5,439 bases of DNA from NCBI GenBank assembly GCA_003158495.1, contig PMJT01000080.1:14864-20302 (forward strand), written 5' to 3'. The translations under genes and the position numbers were made by a program. Origin of the DNA: Chloroflexota bacterium (GTDB lineage: Bacteria; Chloroflexota; Limnocylindria; Limnocylindrales; CSP1-4). Of this stretch, positions 4,820-5,439 are shown in pieces. The notes below the pieces were generated by a model. That model saw only the letters and a program-made list of their open reading frames with translations. It was not told the DNA's origin and searched no databases. Each line of letters begins with the position of its first letter. Within the stretch, counting starts at the first letter, position 1.

Positions 4820-5439
4820 GTGGCTGACGTCGTGGACATACTTGGCGGAGCGGTCGGACGGATAGTCCTGGCCGACAACCTGGCCGTGTTGGCCGCCCTG
4901 CCGGACGACTCGATCGACCTCGTCTACATCGACCCGCCGTTCAATACGGGCAAGGCGCAGACGCTTCGGCGCCTCAAGACTGTTCGCGACCCGGACGGAG
5001 GCGACCGGACCGGATTCGGCGGGCAGCGCTACCGGACGATTGAGCTGGGCCGCCAGAGCTATCTCGACGTCCACGACGACTATCTCGACTTCCTCGAGCC
5101 CAGGCTGGTCGAGATCCGGCGCGTTCTCCGGCCGACCGGCAGCCTGTATCTGCACCTCGATCCGCGCGAGGTCCACTACGCCAAAGTGCTGTGCGACGCC
5201 GTGTTCGGGCGTGGCAGCTTCCTCAACGAGATCATCTGGGCCTACGACTACGGGGCCAGGGCCAAGCGGCGCTGGCCGGCCAAGCACGACGACATCCTCG
5301 TCTACGTGAAGGACCCCGACGGCTACTGGTTCGACGCTGAGGCGGTCGAGCGGATCCCGTACATGGCGCCGGGCCTCGTGGGGCCCGAGAAGGCAGCCCG
5401 CGGCAAGCTCCCGACGGACACGTGGTGGCAGACGATCGT
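4820..5439 (+). CDS. Site-specific DNA methyltransferase, N4-cytosine/N6-adenine type, 3' end missing
   Basis: 206 codons are visible and the frame runs off the window. GTG at 4820 is the first start codon after the in-frame TAA at 4808. Catalytic motif IV is DPPFNTG at residues 38-44, after VLADNLAVLAALPDDSIDLVYI, the usual entry to this fold. Then come the helix FLEPRLVEIRRVLRPTGSLYLHLDP (91-115, motif V), HYAKVLCDAVFG (119-130), FLNEIIWAYDYGARAKRRWPAKHDDILVYVKD (134-165, motif VI and beyond), and TDTWWQTI (199-206). Motif IV near the N-terminus, with the SAM-binding FxGxG motif I expected after residue 206, is the beta-class order. DPPF rather than SPP favours N6-adenine, but this does not settle base choice. 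The protein probably lacks about 80-120 residues here. No restriction endonuclease is visible upstream; downstream is unseen. The target sequence cannot be predicted. Confidence 0.92.
   Translation, partial: MADVVDILGGAVGRIVLADNLAVLAALPDDSIDLVYIDPPFNTGKAQTLRRLKTVRDPDGGDRTGFGGQRYRTIELGRQSYLDVHDDYLDFLEPRLVEIRRVLRPTGSLYLHLDPREVHYAKVLCDAVFGRGSFLNEIIWAYDYGARAKRRWPAKHDDILVYVKDPDGYWFDAEAVERIPYMAPGLVGPEKAARGKLPTDTWWQTI

Noticed and set aside
4601..5287. A 228-codon minus-strand open frame under the methyltransferase
   Set aside because: It is a composition-driven shadow of the DPPF methyltransferase frame, without domain motifs.
1..5439. Search by eye for tRNA, rRNA, CRISPR repeats, insertion-sequence ends and transposases
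   Set aside because: No cloverleaf, regularly spaced repeat, transposase motif or flanking inverted repeats with target duplications were seen.

Overview
This is a GC-rich, gene-dense bacterial chromosomal segment with seven protein-coding genes, two of them cut by the window edges. Four of the six visible start codons are GTG. Shine-Dalgarno sites are strong for some genes, while the last gene has a leaderless-type start. This fits a high-GC actinobacterial or Chloroflexota-like genome; the taxonomic guess is inference from composition and protein flavour only.

Layout. Positions 1-752 (+) hold the end of a two-domain VOC (glyoxalase/bleomycin-resistance fold) protein, followed by a GC-rich hairpin. 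Positions 983-2523 (+) are a tight two-gene unit: an uncharacterised HD-domain protein with a long disordered tail, and an Asp/Glu-racemase-family protein, joined by a 4-nt GTGA overlap. The racemase runs tail-to-tail into, and overlaps by 29 nt, an aldo/keto reductase on the minus strand (2495-3478). That gene lies 87 nt downstream of a small flavodoxin-fold protein on the same strand (3566-4000). A 242-nt divergent intergenic region separates the flavodoxin gene from a CoA-binding (YccU-like, Rossmann) protein at 4243-4707 (+). From 4820 (+) an N4/N6 DNA methyltransferase of the DPPF type begins and runs off the end.

How the genes may work together. The flavodoxin-like and aldo/keto reductase genes could form a redox unit. 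The HD/racemase pair is probably translationally coupled. The others look like independent housekeeping or accessory genes. I see no mobile element, CRISPR array, tRNA, rRNA or multi-gene defence system. The most interesting non-coding signal is a 28-nt near-perfect palindrome at 3486-3513. It covers the Shine-Dalgarno of the aldo/keto reductase gene and can be read either as a GCAA-capped, ribosome-site-sequestering hairpin or as an operator over a possible -10 box.
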